Assembly: GCA_046719465.1 (NCBI GenBank)
Contig: JBDNCV010000193.1
Coordinates: forward strand, 1 to 6,110
DNA: 6,110 nt
Direction: 5' to 3'
Origin: JANWYT01 sp046719465
GTDB taxonomy: Bacteria > Chloroflexota > Anaerolineae > Aggregatilineales > Phototrophicaceae
How positions within the stretch are numbered: the first letter of the stretch is position 1; every line of letters begins with the position of its first letter. Positions 1 to 6,110 of this stretch are shown here, piece after piece. Below the pieces are notes generated by a model. The model did no database searches and was not told where the DNA came from. It was given only the letters and a program-made list of their open reading frames with translations. A program made the position numbers and the translations under genes.

Positions 1-1037
1 CGCCGTCCTAAGAGGAACTGGCGGGCGAGGCTCTCGCTGCCGCTGACGTTGCAGTCGGCCTCTACCCACATCCCGCCGATTAGCTCCCAACGGCGCGCCT
101 TCACCGCGTCTTTGACGCGCTCCAGCAGGGCAGGGTGATCTTGGCGGATATACTCGTAAAGCTGAGGCTGGCTCTGCGTGAACGTGTACTCAGGAAACTG
201 CTCCATCAAGTGGAGCGCCGTATACCACGTGCGGCTGGTCTTACGGCGGGTTTGTTCCAGCACCCAAAGCCATGCAACGTCGATATGAGCATGCCCCGCA
301 CTCCACACGTGGACGGGCAGCGGGTCACCAGCGGCGGCGAGGCGTTCTTTCAACAGCGCATGGGCAGCGGTCACTGTGGCGTAGACGTGATCTGCCAGCG
401 GGTCGCGCGTGTCGAGCACCAAAAAGGCCTCATCCAGCGCGTTGAGCAGCGCGCTGTGGATTGGGTTTTCCTCAGCGTAGCGTTTCGCAAGGTCGAGCGC
501 GGCTGACGCTGTGACTAGGAAACTGCGCAGCGTTTGATCAATCTGCACGATTTGCGGCTGCCGCATGAGCAGTAGAGCGTCATGGCCTCGATTGTTGTTG
601 TAGCCCGTCCACCCATGCAGGGTCAGCCGGTGCTCACGGTCATCGCAGTAACGCGCGGGCAGGGCGATCTCTTGATGCGCGCGGTCAACGGCGGCCAGCG
701 GCTCACCATCGATGTAGATGAGCGCCTCGGGGTGCACAAAGTCCTCAGCATCCCCCAACGGGAGGTACAGCGCAGCATCAGGCGCATACTCAGAGGGTAC
801 AGCAAATGCGCTGCACATAACAAAACTCTGCTGAATTGGCCCCCAATACTGCCCGGGCTGGATCGTCTCCCATGTGCTGTCAGGCACCATTGACGGCAAA
901 CCGACTGGAATGGTTGCTTCGGGTAGGTACTTTATTTTGAACGGCGAGATCGAAACCGTCTGACGATAAACAAGCGGCCGCAGCAGTTGAATTCGTTGGG
1001 CAATTTTCTCTACAGTGAAACGCATCCGATGGCGCAT
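1..1037 (-). CDS. GH38 alpha-mannosidase, N-terminal part (runs off left edge)
   Basis: Glycoside hydrolase family 38 enzymes are zinc-dependent retaining alpha-mannosidases that remove alpha-linked mannose from oligosaccharides. The reading frame is open without a stop from 1037 to the window edge, giving 345 whole codons. Residues 1 to about 240 form the non-catalytic N-terminal domain seen in the cytosolic MAN2C1-like/bacterial class (for example HRLTLHGWTGYNNN). The GH38 catalytic domain then opens with GHAHIDVAWLW. By homology to the family, H251 and D253 are zinc ligands. D328 in GGMWVEADCN matches the catalytic nucleophile, followed by the conserved SESLARQFLLGR. Family members are about 1000 residues, so roughly two thirds lie outside the window. 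There is no signal peptide, so it is probably cytoplasmic. ATG 1037 is chosen because AAAAGG lies 8 nt upstream. An in-frame ATG at 1073 overlaps the predicted -10 box and would not be transcribed. It is divergent from the GH20 gene. Confidence 0.93.
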   Translation of the reverse strand, partial: MRHRMRFTVEKIAQRIQLLRPLVYRQTVSISPFKIKYLPEATIPVGLPSMVPDSTWETIQPGQYWGPIQQSFVMCSAFAVPSEYAPDAALYLPLGDAEDFVHPEALIYIDGEPLAAVDRAHQEIALPARYCDDREHRLTLHGWTGYNNNRGHDALLLMRQPQIVQIDQTLRSFLVTASAALDLAKRYAEENPIHSALLNALDEAFLVLDTRDPLADHVYATVTAAHALLKERLAAAGDPLPVHVWSAGHAHIDVAWLWVLEQTRRKTSRTWYTALHLMEQFPEYTFTQSQPQLYEYIRQDHPALLERVKDAVKARRWELIGGMWVEADCNVSGSESLARQFLLGR

Positions 1038-1071
1038 GAGCAGAGCCTTTTGTGTCGAGGGTATCGGTTCC

Positions 1072-1100
1072 ATTGTAATGAGATGATCGGCTAAAGCCAA
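1072..1100 (-). promoter_or_regulatory. Predicted sigma70-type promoter of the alpha-mannosidase gene
   Basis: Read on the minus strand, TTGGCT (1100-1095) and TACAAT (1077-1072) are separated by exactly 17 nt. This is a good match to the housekeeping -35/-10 pattern. Transcription would start near 1065, leaving about a 28-nt leader before the ATG at 1037. The position supports that ATG over the in-frame ATG at 1073, which lies inside the -10. Assigned by consensus only. Confidence 0.6.
1087..1100. repeat. Short inverted repeat over the -35 region, possible operator
   Basis: GGCT-AA-AGCC (1089-1098) is a perfect inverted repeat. Allowing one mismatched pair, the symmetry extends to 14 bp (TCGGCTAAAGCCAA). 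It overlaps the -35 box of the minus-strand mannosidase promoter and sits in the shared upstream region of both glycosidase genes, where a sugar-responsive repressor could bind. No regulator gene is present in the window, and a 10-bp perfect palindrome can occur by chance. Confidence 0.25.
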
Positions 1101-1116
1101 AATTGTTGGGCTGGGT

Positions 1117-1122
1117 TACAAT
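1117..1122 (+). promoter_or_regulatory. Possible -10 box for the GH20 gene
   Basis: TACAAT lies 32 nt before the GH20 start codon, which would give a leader of about 26 nt. There is no convincing -35 at 16-18 nt upstream (the sequence there is around AAGCCA), so this would be a weak or activator-dependent promoter. It is a weak call. Confidence 0.3.
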
Positions 1123-1154
1123 CAGGAACGATCTCTCAGGGAAGGTGTACCAAA

Positions 1155-2978
1155 ATGACACTGCTCGCCCCGCCACCACAGAAGCTAACCCTTGAAGGTG
1201 GTTCTTTCAACCTCCACGACGGGTATCTTATTGCGATTCAGCAGCCTGAGCTGCTGTTTGAGGCACAACGCGCACGGGATGCGCTGGCCGCGGCGGGCAT
1301 TCACTGGGACATCGCGCTGACAACGCAGGGGAACATCGGTCTGAGCTTGGCCGCGGGGATGGATTCCTTGCTCACACAATCCTACACGCTGTCGATTCGG
1401 CCTGATCACATCAGCATTCACGGCTCGGATGCGTCCGGCGTGTTCTACGGCGTTTGCACACTGGCACAGCTTCTAAAGCAGCACGGGACGCGCTTGCCAT
1501 GCCTGTCGATCCTTGACTTTCCCGAGATCTGGCGGCGCGGTGTCATGTTGGACATCAGCCGCGACCGCGTGCCGACGCTTGCTACCTTGATGGAATTGGT
1601 GGATCTGCTGGCCAGTTGGAAGATCAACGAGCTTCAACTCTACACTGAGCATACGTTTGCTTATCAAGCGCACCCGTTGGTTTGGCAAGATGCCAGCCCG
1701 ATCACCAGCGAAGACCTGCTGCTGCTGCACGCCTACTGCAAACAGCGGCATATCGACCTCGTGCCCAACCTCAATACGTTGGGGCATATGGAGCGCTGGC
1801 TGAAACATGCCCCCTATAACCCACTGGCCGAGATGCCAGAGGGGTTCCCTTCCCCGTGGCATGATGATCAGCGCATCCTACCCGCCTCTACCTTAAACCC
1901 GGGCGACCCGCGCAGCCTCGCGCTCGTGCGCAGCATGATGGACGAGCTGCTGCCGCACTTCAGCAGTGAATACGTCAATGTCGGCGGTGATGAGCCGTGG
2001 GAGCTGGGCAAAGGCGCAAGCAAAGGCTCATGGGAAGCGGAGCCGGGGCGTATCTACCTAGACTATTTGAAGGCGCTGCATGTTGACGTGACGCGGCGTG
2101 GGCGTCGCATGCAGTTCTGGGCGGATATCATCGTCAAGTATCCAGCTTTGGTAGAGGAACTGCCACGCGATGCAATTGCGATGATCTGGGGCTACGAAGC
2201 CAATGAGCCGAAAGAAGAAGATGTTAAGCTGATTGTCGCTTCAGGCTTAGAGACCTACATGGTTCCCGGGACGTCCACATGGAACAGTATCGCTGGTCGC
2301 ACGGATAACATGATCGGCAACTTGAACAACGCCGCGCGGTTGGCGCGTCAGTATGGGTCGCGGGGGTATCTGATCACCGAATGGGGGGATAACGGTCACT
2401 GGCAGCCGCTGAGCGCGGCCTATGCGGGTTTCCTGCACGGTGCGAGCGTCGCATGGAATTATGAGCATGGCCGTGCGCTTGACCTCGCCGAAGCCTTGAA
2501 CGTCTACGCTTTTGAGGATGCCTCGCAGCAGTTGGGGCAAATTGCGCTCAAAATGGGCAACTTGTATGCCAAGCTGCCGATACAGATTGGCAACGGCACG
2601 GCCTTGTTTTACCTGCTCCAAGTAGACGATGGGGAACTCAATTGGCTGTGGAAACCAGAGCACAACACGCCGGAGCTGAAACATGCATTCGAAGAAATCG
2701 ACCGCAGCCTCGACGAGATGCTGAACGACTTGAAGTCGGTGCAGCTCAAGCGCGACGCTGAGCGCGTTATTGCCGAGTACACACAGGCCGCCCGTTTGCT
2801 CAAAGCAGCAGCGCAGCACGGACTAAGCTTGCTAGGGGTGCGGACGCTGCCCTCGGCGCAGGAACTTCAGCAGTTGATCGACCAACAGCGCGCGAATTGG
2901 CTGGCACGCCACCGCCGCGGAGGGCTAGAGGACAGCATTCGCAAAATGCGGTGGTTGTTTCAGCGCGCGCAAGGGTAG
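1155..2978 (+). CDS. GH20 beta-N-acetylhexosaminidase-type glycoside hydrolase
   Basis: The product is 607 residues. Family GH20 enzymes release terminal GlcNAc or GalNAc by substrate-assisted catalysis. Residues 1 to ~125 form the GH20b (zincin-like fold) domain, ending in the typical GSDASGVFYGVCTLAQLL stretch. The TIM barrel starts at WRRGVMLDISRDRVP (R128, D133) and continues through LQLYTEHTFAY and NLNTLGHMERW (H211). The catalytic Asp-Glu pair is D279-E280 in VNVGGDEPW, where Asp orients the acetamido group and Glu is the general acid. FWADI, IWGYE and TEWGD further on fit the barrel's later strands. Residues from ~450 to the end are helix-rich and unassigned. There is no signal peptide, so it is probably cytoplasmic. 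The start is supported by GGAAGG 9 nt upstream. It is divergent from the GH38 gene, and the two may be co-regulated for breaking down mannose- and HexNAc-containing glycans. The exact substrate is not determined. Confidence 0.93.
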   Translation: MTLLAPPPQKLTLEGGSFNLHDGYLIAIQQPELLFEAQRARDALAAAGIHWDIALTTQGNIGLSLAAGMDSLLTQSYTLSIRPDHISIHGSDASGVFYGVCTLAQLLKQHGTRLPCLSILDFPEIWRRGVMLDISRDRVPTLATLMELVDLLASWKINELQLYTEHTFAYQAHPLVWQDASPITSEDLLLLHAYCKQRHIDLVPNLNTLGHMERWLKHAPYNPLAEMPEGFPSPWHDDQRILPASTLNPGDPRSLALVRSMMDELLPHFSSEYVNVGGDEPWELGKGASKGSWEAEPGRIYLDYLKALHVDVTRRGRRMQFWADIIVKYPALVEELPRDAIAMIWGYEANEPKEEDVKLIVASGLETYMVPGTSTWNSIAGRTDNMIGNLNNAARLARQYGSRGYLITEWGDNGHWQPLSAAYAGFLHGASVAWNYEHGRALDLAEALNVYAFEDASQQLGQIALKMGNLYAKLPIQIGNGTALFYLLQVDDGELNWLWKPEHNTPELKHAFEEIDRSLDEMLNDLKSVQLKRDAERVIAEYTQAARLLKAAAQHGLSLLGVRTLPSAQELQQLIDQQRANWLARHRRGGLEDSIRKMRWLFQRAQG

Positions 2979-3010
2979 CGTCTTAATCTACTTAACCTAT
3001 TGAATTCTAT

Positions 3011-3026
3011 GTCAAGAATTCTTAAC
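3011..3026. repeat. 16-bp near-perfect palindrome adjoining the -35, candidate operator
   Basis: GTCAAGAATTCTTAAC reads the same on both strands except for one pair (position 3 against 14). Its core AAGAATTCTT is perfect. It ends at 3026, and the -35 hexamer begins at 3027. That placement suits a dimeric DNA-binding regulator, either an activator next to RNA polymerase or a repressor. The element lies in AT-rich DNA, which raises the chance of a random palindrome. No cognate regulator is visible. Confidence 0.4.
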
Positions 3027-3055
3027 TTGGTTTGTTTTATGAATTAGGATATACT
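3027..3055 (+). promoter_or_regulatory. Predicted sigma70-type promoter of the polysaccharide export operon
   Basis: TTGGTT (3027-3032) and TATACT (3050-3055) are spaced 17 nt apart in AT-rich DNA, close to the housekeeping consensus. Transcription would start near 3062. This is the only strong-looking promoter found upstream of the permease. The three export genes downstream are separated by 2 and 14 nt, so it probably drives all of them. Confidence 0.6.
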
Positions 3056-3061
3056 TTCTAC

Positions 3062-3292
3062 AATTGATGAACATAAATTCAACTTAGTAAATAAATCCCT
3101 CTTGCGATGACAGTTTGAACACTTACGCCATAAGCTGCGATATCAGCTGTGCCTAAGTTAGAACTGTTGAAATCAACAACGCAAACGCCGCAAAGAAGCG
3201 CCGTGTCCGCTGGGTCGGACGCTCCCACACTGCAAGAGTGCTCTCAAAGCCCGTTTGCCACAAATCACCGCTAGCGTTCGTGCTTCAAAAGT
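3062..3292 (+). other. Long untranslated leader with small potential hairpins
   Basis: About 230 nt lie between the predicted transcription start and the first possible permease ATG. Visible pairing includes AGCTG (3133-3137) with CAGCT (3144-3148), enclosed by ACTTA (3121-3125) with TAAGT (3154-3158). GTTG/CAAC forms around the AAAT at 3171, and GTCCG (3205-3209) pairs with CGGAC (3216-3220). None matches a riboswitch recognisable by eye, and none is followed by a T-tract. The only ATG-started frames noticed here are a few codons long (for example a 6-codon one at 3067), so no gene is called. Confidence 0.35.
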
Positions 3293-4210
3293 ATGTCGCA
3301 GCAGCGGATGCATCCCTCAAAACCACTCACGACTATGACAACCCTCACTGAACCAACCAGCCAACCGATCACCACAAGCGAAACGCCGCTGCCGCATTTG
3401 CGCATCCAGCCCTCGAAAGGGTGGGTAAGCCTCAAGCTGCATGAGCTGTGGGAGTATCGGGAGCTGCTGTACTTCCTCACATGGCGTGATATCAAGGTGC
3501 GCTACAAGCAGACAGTGCTCGGCGCAGCGTGGGCCATCCTCCAACCATTTATGACGATGGTCGTGTTCAGCCTATTCTTCGGCGGGCTGGCGCAAATCCC
3601 GTCCGATGGCGTGCCATATCCCATCTTCGCTTATGCGGCGCTCGTCCCGTGGACGTTCTTTGCCAGCGGCTTGAGCGGTTCCTCCGATAGTCTTGTGGGC
3701 AGCGCTAACCTCATTAAGAAAGTTTACTTTCCCCGCTTGACGATTCCGATTGCTACGGTGCTGTCGGGCGTGGTTGATTTCTTGATCGCGTTCGCAGTGC
3801 TGCTGTTGCTGCTGTTGGTCTATGGCATCCTGCCCACCATCAACGTGATCTTCTTGCCGCTCTTTGTCCTGTTGGCGTTTGTAACGTCGCTCGGAGTGGG
3901 CTTGTGGCTCAGCGCGATGAACGTTCAGTTCCGCGATGTGCGCTACACTGTGCCGTTCATCACGCAGTTCTGGTTGTTCATCACGCCGATTGCGTATCCC
4001 AGCAGTTTGATTGAGAACGAGGCGCTGCGCGCGATCTACGGCATCAACCCGATGGCGGGGGTGGTGGAAGGGTTTCGTTGGGCGCTGCTTGGCACAGACA
4101 GTGCGCCCGGCCCAGTGATCCTCGTCTCGTCTGTGGCGGCGCTGCTGCTCTTCATCAGCGGCTTGTTCTACTTCCGCCGTATGGAAAAAACCTTCGCAGA
4201 TGTGGTGTAG
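3293..4210 (+). CDS. wzm: ABC-2 type polysaccharide exporter permease (Wzm/TagG family)
   Basis: This is the membrane subunit of an ABC exporter that moves lipid-linked glycans (O-antigen, teichoic acid or other cell-surface polysaccharide) across the cytoplasmic membrane. The 305 residues begin with a Thr/Pro-rich, probably disordered tail (1-40), then an amphipathic stretch with the family signature LTWRDIKVRYKQTVLGAAW (62-80). About six membrane segments follow, near 77-100, 111-130, 152-178, 184-208, 219-236 and 273-293. MNVQFRDVRY (209-218), INPM (251-254) and the C-terminal FRRMEKTFADVV are typical of the family. Its partner ATPase is the Wzt-like gene two places downstream. The start is uncertain. 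An in-frame TAG at 3272 limits it to 3293 or later. Neither this ATG nor those at 3308 and 3335 has a clear ribosome binding site. The version starting at 3335 (MTTLTEP) is plausible. Confidence 0.92.
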   Translation: MSQQRMHPSKPLTTMTTLTEPTSQPITTSETPLPHLRIQPSKGWVSLKLHELWEYRELLYFLTWRDIKVRYKQTVLGAAWAILQPFMTMVVFSLFFGGLAQIPSDGVPYPIFAYAALVPWTFFASGLSGSSDSLVGSANLIKKVYFPRLTIPIATVLSGVVDFLIAFAVLLLLLLVYGILPTINVIFLPLFVLLAFVTSLGVGLWLSAMNVQFRDVRYTVPFITQFWLFITPIAYPSSLIENEALRAIYGINPMAGVVEGFRWALLGTDSAPGPVILVSSVAALLLFISGLFYFRRMEKTFADVV

Positions 4211-4212
4211 CT

Positions 4213-5103
4213 ATGTCGCGAGAAAATAATCGAGTTCCAATTTCAACGAAGATCAAGAATAATCTGAACGCTATCCTGAACTTAGTGGGACTAGAGATTT
4301 CTACTACTCGATTGCGTGTTGCGAGGGAAAAATTCTTGCGGGAGCTTGAAATCCGTGATCACTGGGATACGCTAAAGTATACAGCAGGTTATCTATTTGA
4401 AGACGACAAATATCTAACGTTTGTGGATCAGCTGGCATCTAAGTACAGTCATGAATACAATCAGTTCTATCAAGAAAGCTCAGATAAACTTCTACCGAGT
4501 GATTATTTTCTTCGTAATGGGTATTTTGAAGCTGTTGATGCTCACATTGCATATGCGATGGTACGCGACTATCAACCCAATTGCGTCATAGAAGTTGGTA
4601 GCGGACATTCAACAAAAGTTCTCAAGCTCGCTATTAAAACCAACAATAAGCCTTGCAGACTGCTTTCAATTGACCCTCAACCTCGAACTAGTATCGTTGA
4701 AGTCGTAGACGAGAATGTGCCTTCGGAAGTTGAGCTACTTGACCCTAATTACATCACTAGTAGGCTAGGCAGCCGTGATATCCTGTTTATCGACTCAAGT
4801 CATTCAGTGACTATGGCTGGTGACGTGGTATTCCTGTTTTTGCAAGTGCTGCCACACCTAAAGTCGGGAACGTTGATACACATTCACGATATTTTTCTTC
4901 CTTATGAATATCCTAAAAGATTCATCCCTTATATGTGGAATGAGCAATATTTAGTGCATGCCTTTCTATATTCAAATACAGATTTTGAGATTCTTTGGCC
5001 GAGTTATTACATGTGGAAGACACACGAAAGTAGATTGACAAAGCTGTTTGCGCATGCAGAAACAAGTCAACCACCTTCAAGCCTTTGGTTGCGTAAACTT
5101 TAG
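4213..5103 (+). CDS. Class I SAM-dependent methyltransferase in export operon
   Basis: The product is 296 residues with a Rossmann-type methyltransferase core. VIEVGSGHSTKVL (E127, G129, G131) is the SAM-binding loop. LLSIDPQPR supplies the acidic residue at the end of strand 2 (D154). ILFIDSSHSVTMAGD (D194, H197) and LIHIHDIFLPYEYP (H225, D226) resemble the Methyltransf_24/CmcI-like group, in which such Asp/His residues may bind a metal. Members of this group often occur in surface-polysaccharide clusters, but the acceptor here is unknown. The ATG at 4213 is taken because it starts 2 nt after the permease stop, with a weak GGTG 5 nt upstream. The frame is open further upstream, but that would overlap the permease by 130 nt. 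Base composition is strikingly AT-rich: about 37% GC in four sampled 60-base blocks against about 60% in the flanking genes. This points to a separate origin. Residues ~1-110 are not recognised. Confidence 0.85.
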   Translation: MSRENNRVPISTKIKNNLNAILNLVGLEISTTRLRVAREKFLRELEIRDHWDTLKYTAGYLFEDDKYLTFVDQLASKYSHEYNQFYQESSDKLLPSDYFLRNGYFEAVDAHIAYAMVRDYQPNCVIEVGSGHSTKVLKLAIKTNNKPCRLLSIDPQPRTSIVEVVDENVPSEVELLDPNYITSRLGSRDILFIDSSHSVTMAGDVVFLFLQVLPHLKSGTLIHIHDIFLPYEYPKRFIPYMWNEQYLVHAFLYSNTDFEILWPSYYMWKTHESRLTKLFAHAETSQPPSSLWLRKL

Positions 5104-5117
5104 GTTATCTATTATCT

Positions 5118-6110
5118 ATGAGCAACATCGCCATTCGGGTTGAAAACTTAGGCAAGCTGTATCGCATCGGGGGCAAGCAGGAACGCTACTACACCCTGCG
5201 CGATACCATTGTCGACGCTGTGAGCGCACCTTTTCGCCGCGTGCGCGGGCTGCTGCGTGGTGAGTCAGCCGCGGACTTGCATGAAGAAATTTGGGCGCTG
5301 AAAGATGTGTCGTTCGAGGTGAAGCACGGTGACGTCGTAGGCATCATCGGACGCAACGGGGCAGGCAAGTCGACGCTGTTGAAAATTTTGTCGCGCATCA
5401 CCGAGCCAACGACCGGCTACGCGGACATATATGGTCGGGTGGGGGCGCTGCTAGAAGTGGGCACGGGCTTCCACCCTGAACTGACAGGCCGCGAGAACAT
5501 CTATCTCAACGGCGCGATCCTCGGCATGTCCCGCGCCGAGATCAACCGCAAGTTCGATGAAATCGTTGATTTTGCGGGCGTCGAGCGCTTTATTGACACA
5601 CCGGTGAAGCACTACAGCAGCGGGATGGGGCTGCGGCTAGGGTTTGCTGTGGCAGCCCATCTCGAGCCGGAGATCCTCATCGTGGATGAGGTGCTCGCCG
5701 TCGGGGATGCTGAGTTCCAGAAGAAGTGCTTGGGTAAGATGAGCGAGGTAGCCGGTGAAGGTCGTACGGTACTGTTCGTGAGTCATAACATGGCGGCGGT
5801 ACGAAGTTTATGTAATCGCGGAATTGTGTTGGCTGAAGGTTCAGTGATAGAGGATTGCCCGGCCACCTTAGCTGTAGATCAGTACTTAACATCAGTAACT
5901 TTGCAACCCATATCTAAGCTTGATGTTGAATCAAAGAGCTTCAAATTGCTTGGGATAGACATCGAAACTGCTGATGGCAGTTTGCCCAAAACTTTTGAGA
6001 CATTACACATACGTGTCAGTGTTCAAGCTAAAGTGACGATTATAGATCCGGGACTATACATCGGATTTTTGACCACAGAAGGTCAACGCATAGCTGGTTT
6101 GGATCTGAAG
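5118..6110 (+). CDS. wzt: ABC transporter ATPase with Wzt-like C-terminal domain (runs off right edge)
   Basis: This is the energy-coupling subunit for the upstream permease. All 331 visible codons are open. The nucleotide-binding domain has Walker A GRNGAGKST (78-86, K84) and LLEVGTGFHPELTGRENIYLNG, characteristic of polysaccharide exporters. It also has the signature YSSGM (166-170, in place of LSGGQ), Walker B ILIVDEVLAVGD (D190, E191) and the switch histidine H223 in SHN. After about residue 250 the protein continues into a beta-rich region (KLLGIDIETADG onward from 276, ETLHIRVSVQAKV). This fits the start of a Wzt_C carbohydrate-binding domain. In known O-antigen systems that domain recognises the modified non-reducing end of the chain. 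Full-length relatives are about 400-430 residues, so roughly 70-100 are missing. GC falls from about 59% in the ATPase domain to 40% after 5880. The start ATG lies 14 nt after the methyltransferase stop, with only a weak ribosome binding site. Confidence 0.9.
   Translation, partial: MSNIAIRVENLGKLYRIGGKQERYYTLRDTIVDAVSAPFRRVRGLLRGESAADLHEEIWALKDVSFEVKHGDVVGIIGRNGAGKSTLLKILSRITEPTTGYADIYGRVGALLEVGTGFHPELTGRENIYLNGAILGMSRAEINRKFDEIVDFAGVERFIDTPVKHYSSGMGLRLGFAVAAHLEPEILIVDEVLAVGDAEFQKKCLGKMSEVAGEGRTVLFVSHNMAAVRSLCNRGIVLAEGSVIEDCPATLAVDQYLTSVTLQPISKLDVESKSFKLLGIDIETADGSLPKTFETLHIRVSVQAKVTIIDPGLYIGFLTTEGQRIAGLDLK

Larger units (their letters stand above)
2979..3061. other. AT-rich intergenic region between glycosidase and export loci
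   Basis: This region separates the GH20 stop codon from the predicted start of the export transcript. It is sharply AT-rich compared with its surroundings: the block 3001-3060 has only 15 G+C. It has two GAATTC hexamers (3002-3007, 3016-3021) and repeated CTTAA words. No stem followed by a T-run was found, so no intrinsic terminator can be called for the GH20 transcript. No coding frame is supported. Confidence 0.6.

Noticed and set aside
135..893. Plus-strand open frames opposite the mannosidase gene (135-506 and 582-893)
   Set aside because: They are antisense to a frame with clear GH38 catalytic motifs. Their translations show no domain and have Arg-rich shadow-like composition.
880..1179. 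Minus-strand open frame of 99 codons spanning the divergent intergenic region
   Set aside because: It overlaps the real mannosidase start in another frame and crosses both predicted promoters. It has no recognisable protein features.
2247..2819. Minus-strand 190-codon open frame inside the GH20 gene
   Set aside because: It is a shadow of a GC-rich coding strand. It has no start signal and no recognisable motif, and it is fully contained in a well-supported gene.
3067..3087. Six-codon open frame (MNINST) in the export leader as a possible leader peptide
   Set aside because: It is too short. It has no ribosome binding site, no run of a regulatory amino acid, and no attenuator hairpin with a T-tract after it.
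2979..3292. Insertion sequence or island end at the AT-rich junction
   Set aside because: No transposase remnant, terminal inverted repeats, target-site duplication or tRNA/att-like sequence could be found. The composition change alone is not enough.
3796..3822. CTG/TTG-rich repeat in the permease gene
   Set aside because: It encodes a run of leucines in a membrane helix. This is ordinary codon usage rather than a simple-sequence phase-variation tract.
4078..4212. Upstream extension of the methyltransferase frame giving a 45-residue longer N-terminus
   Set aside because: The extension overlaps the well-conserved end of the permease. Its translation is His/Arg/Cys-rich, as expected of an out-of-frame reading. 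The ATG at 4213 directly follows the permease stop.

Overview
The window looks like chromosomal DNA from a bacterium of moderate-to-high GC (roughly 57-67% in the blocks of core genes that were hand-counted). The style of the ABC-2 exporter and the cytosolic glycosidases resembles environmental Chloroflexota or similar lineages. That placement is an impression from protein style, not a proof. There is no rRNA, tRNA, insertion sequence, integrase or CRISPR array in the window.

Left part (1-2978), glycan breakdown. Two glycoside hydrolase genes are transcribed divergently from a ~117-bp intergenic region. On the minus strand is the N-terminal third of a GH38 alpha-mannosidase, which runs off the left edge. 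On the plus strand is a complete GH20 beta-N-acetylhexosaminidase-type enzyme of 607 residues. Neither has a signal peptide, so both should act in the cytoplasm on imported mannose- and HexNAc-containing oligosaccharides. The minus-strand gene has a good -35/-10 pair (TTGGCT-17-TACAAT), and a short inverted repeat overlaps its -35.

Middle (2979-3292), about 314 bp without a gene. It opens very AT-rich (15 G+C in the block 3001-3060). It contains a strong plus-strand promoter (TTGGTT-17-TATACT), with a near-perfect 16-bp palindrome butted directly against the -35. A ~230-nt untranslated leader follows, with several small potential hairpins. No intrinsic terminator is visible after the GH20 gene.

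Right part (3293-6110), polysaccharide export. A tightly packed plus-strand operon encodes a Wzm/TagG-type ABC-2 permease, a class I SAM-dependent methyltransferase 2 nt downstream, and a Wzt-type ABC ATPase 14 nt further on, cut by the right edge. The ATPase extends past its nucleotide-binding domain into what looks like a Wzt C-terminal carbohydrate-binding domain. This suggests export of a finished glycan whose non-reducing end is recognised by the ATPase tail. The methyltransferase is a candidate for making or modifying that end.

The most interesting signal is compositional. The permease and the nucleotide-binding domain are GC-rich, whereas the methyltransferase (about 37% GC in sampled blocks) and the ATPase C-terminal part (about 40%) are AT-rich. 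The operon therefore alternates between a conserved transport chassis and AT-rich specificity parts. The change inside the ATPase gene falls near the domain boundary, as expected if substrate-specific modules had been exchanged.
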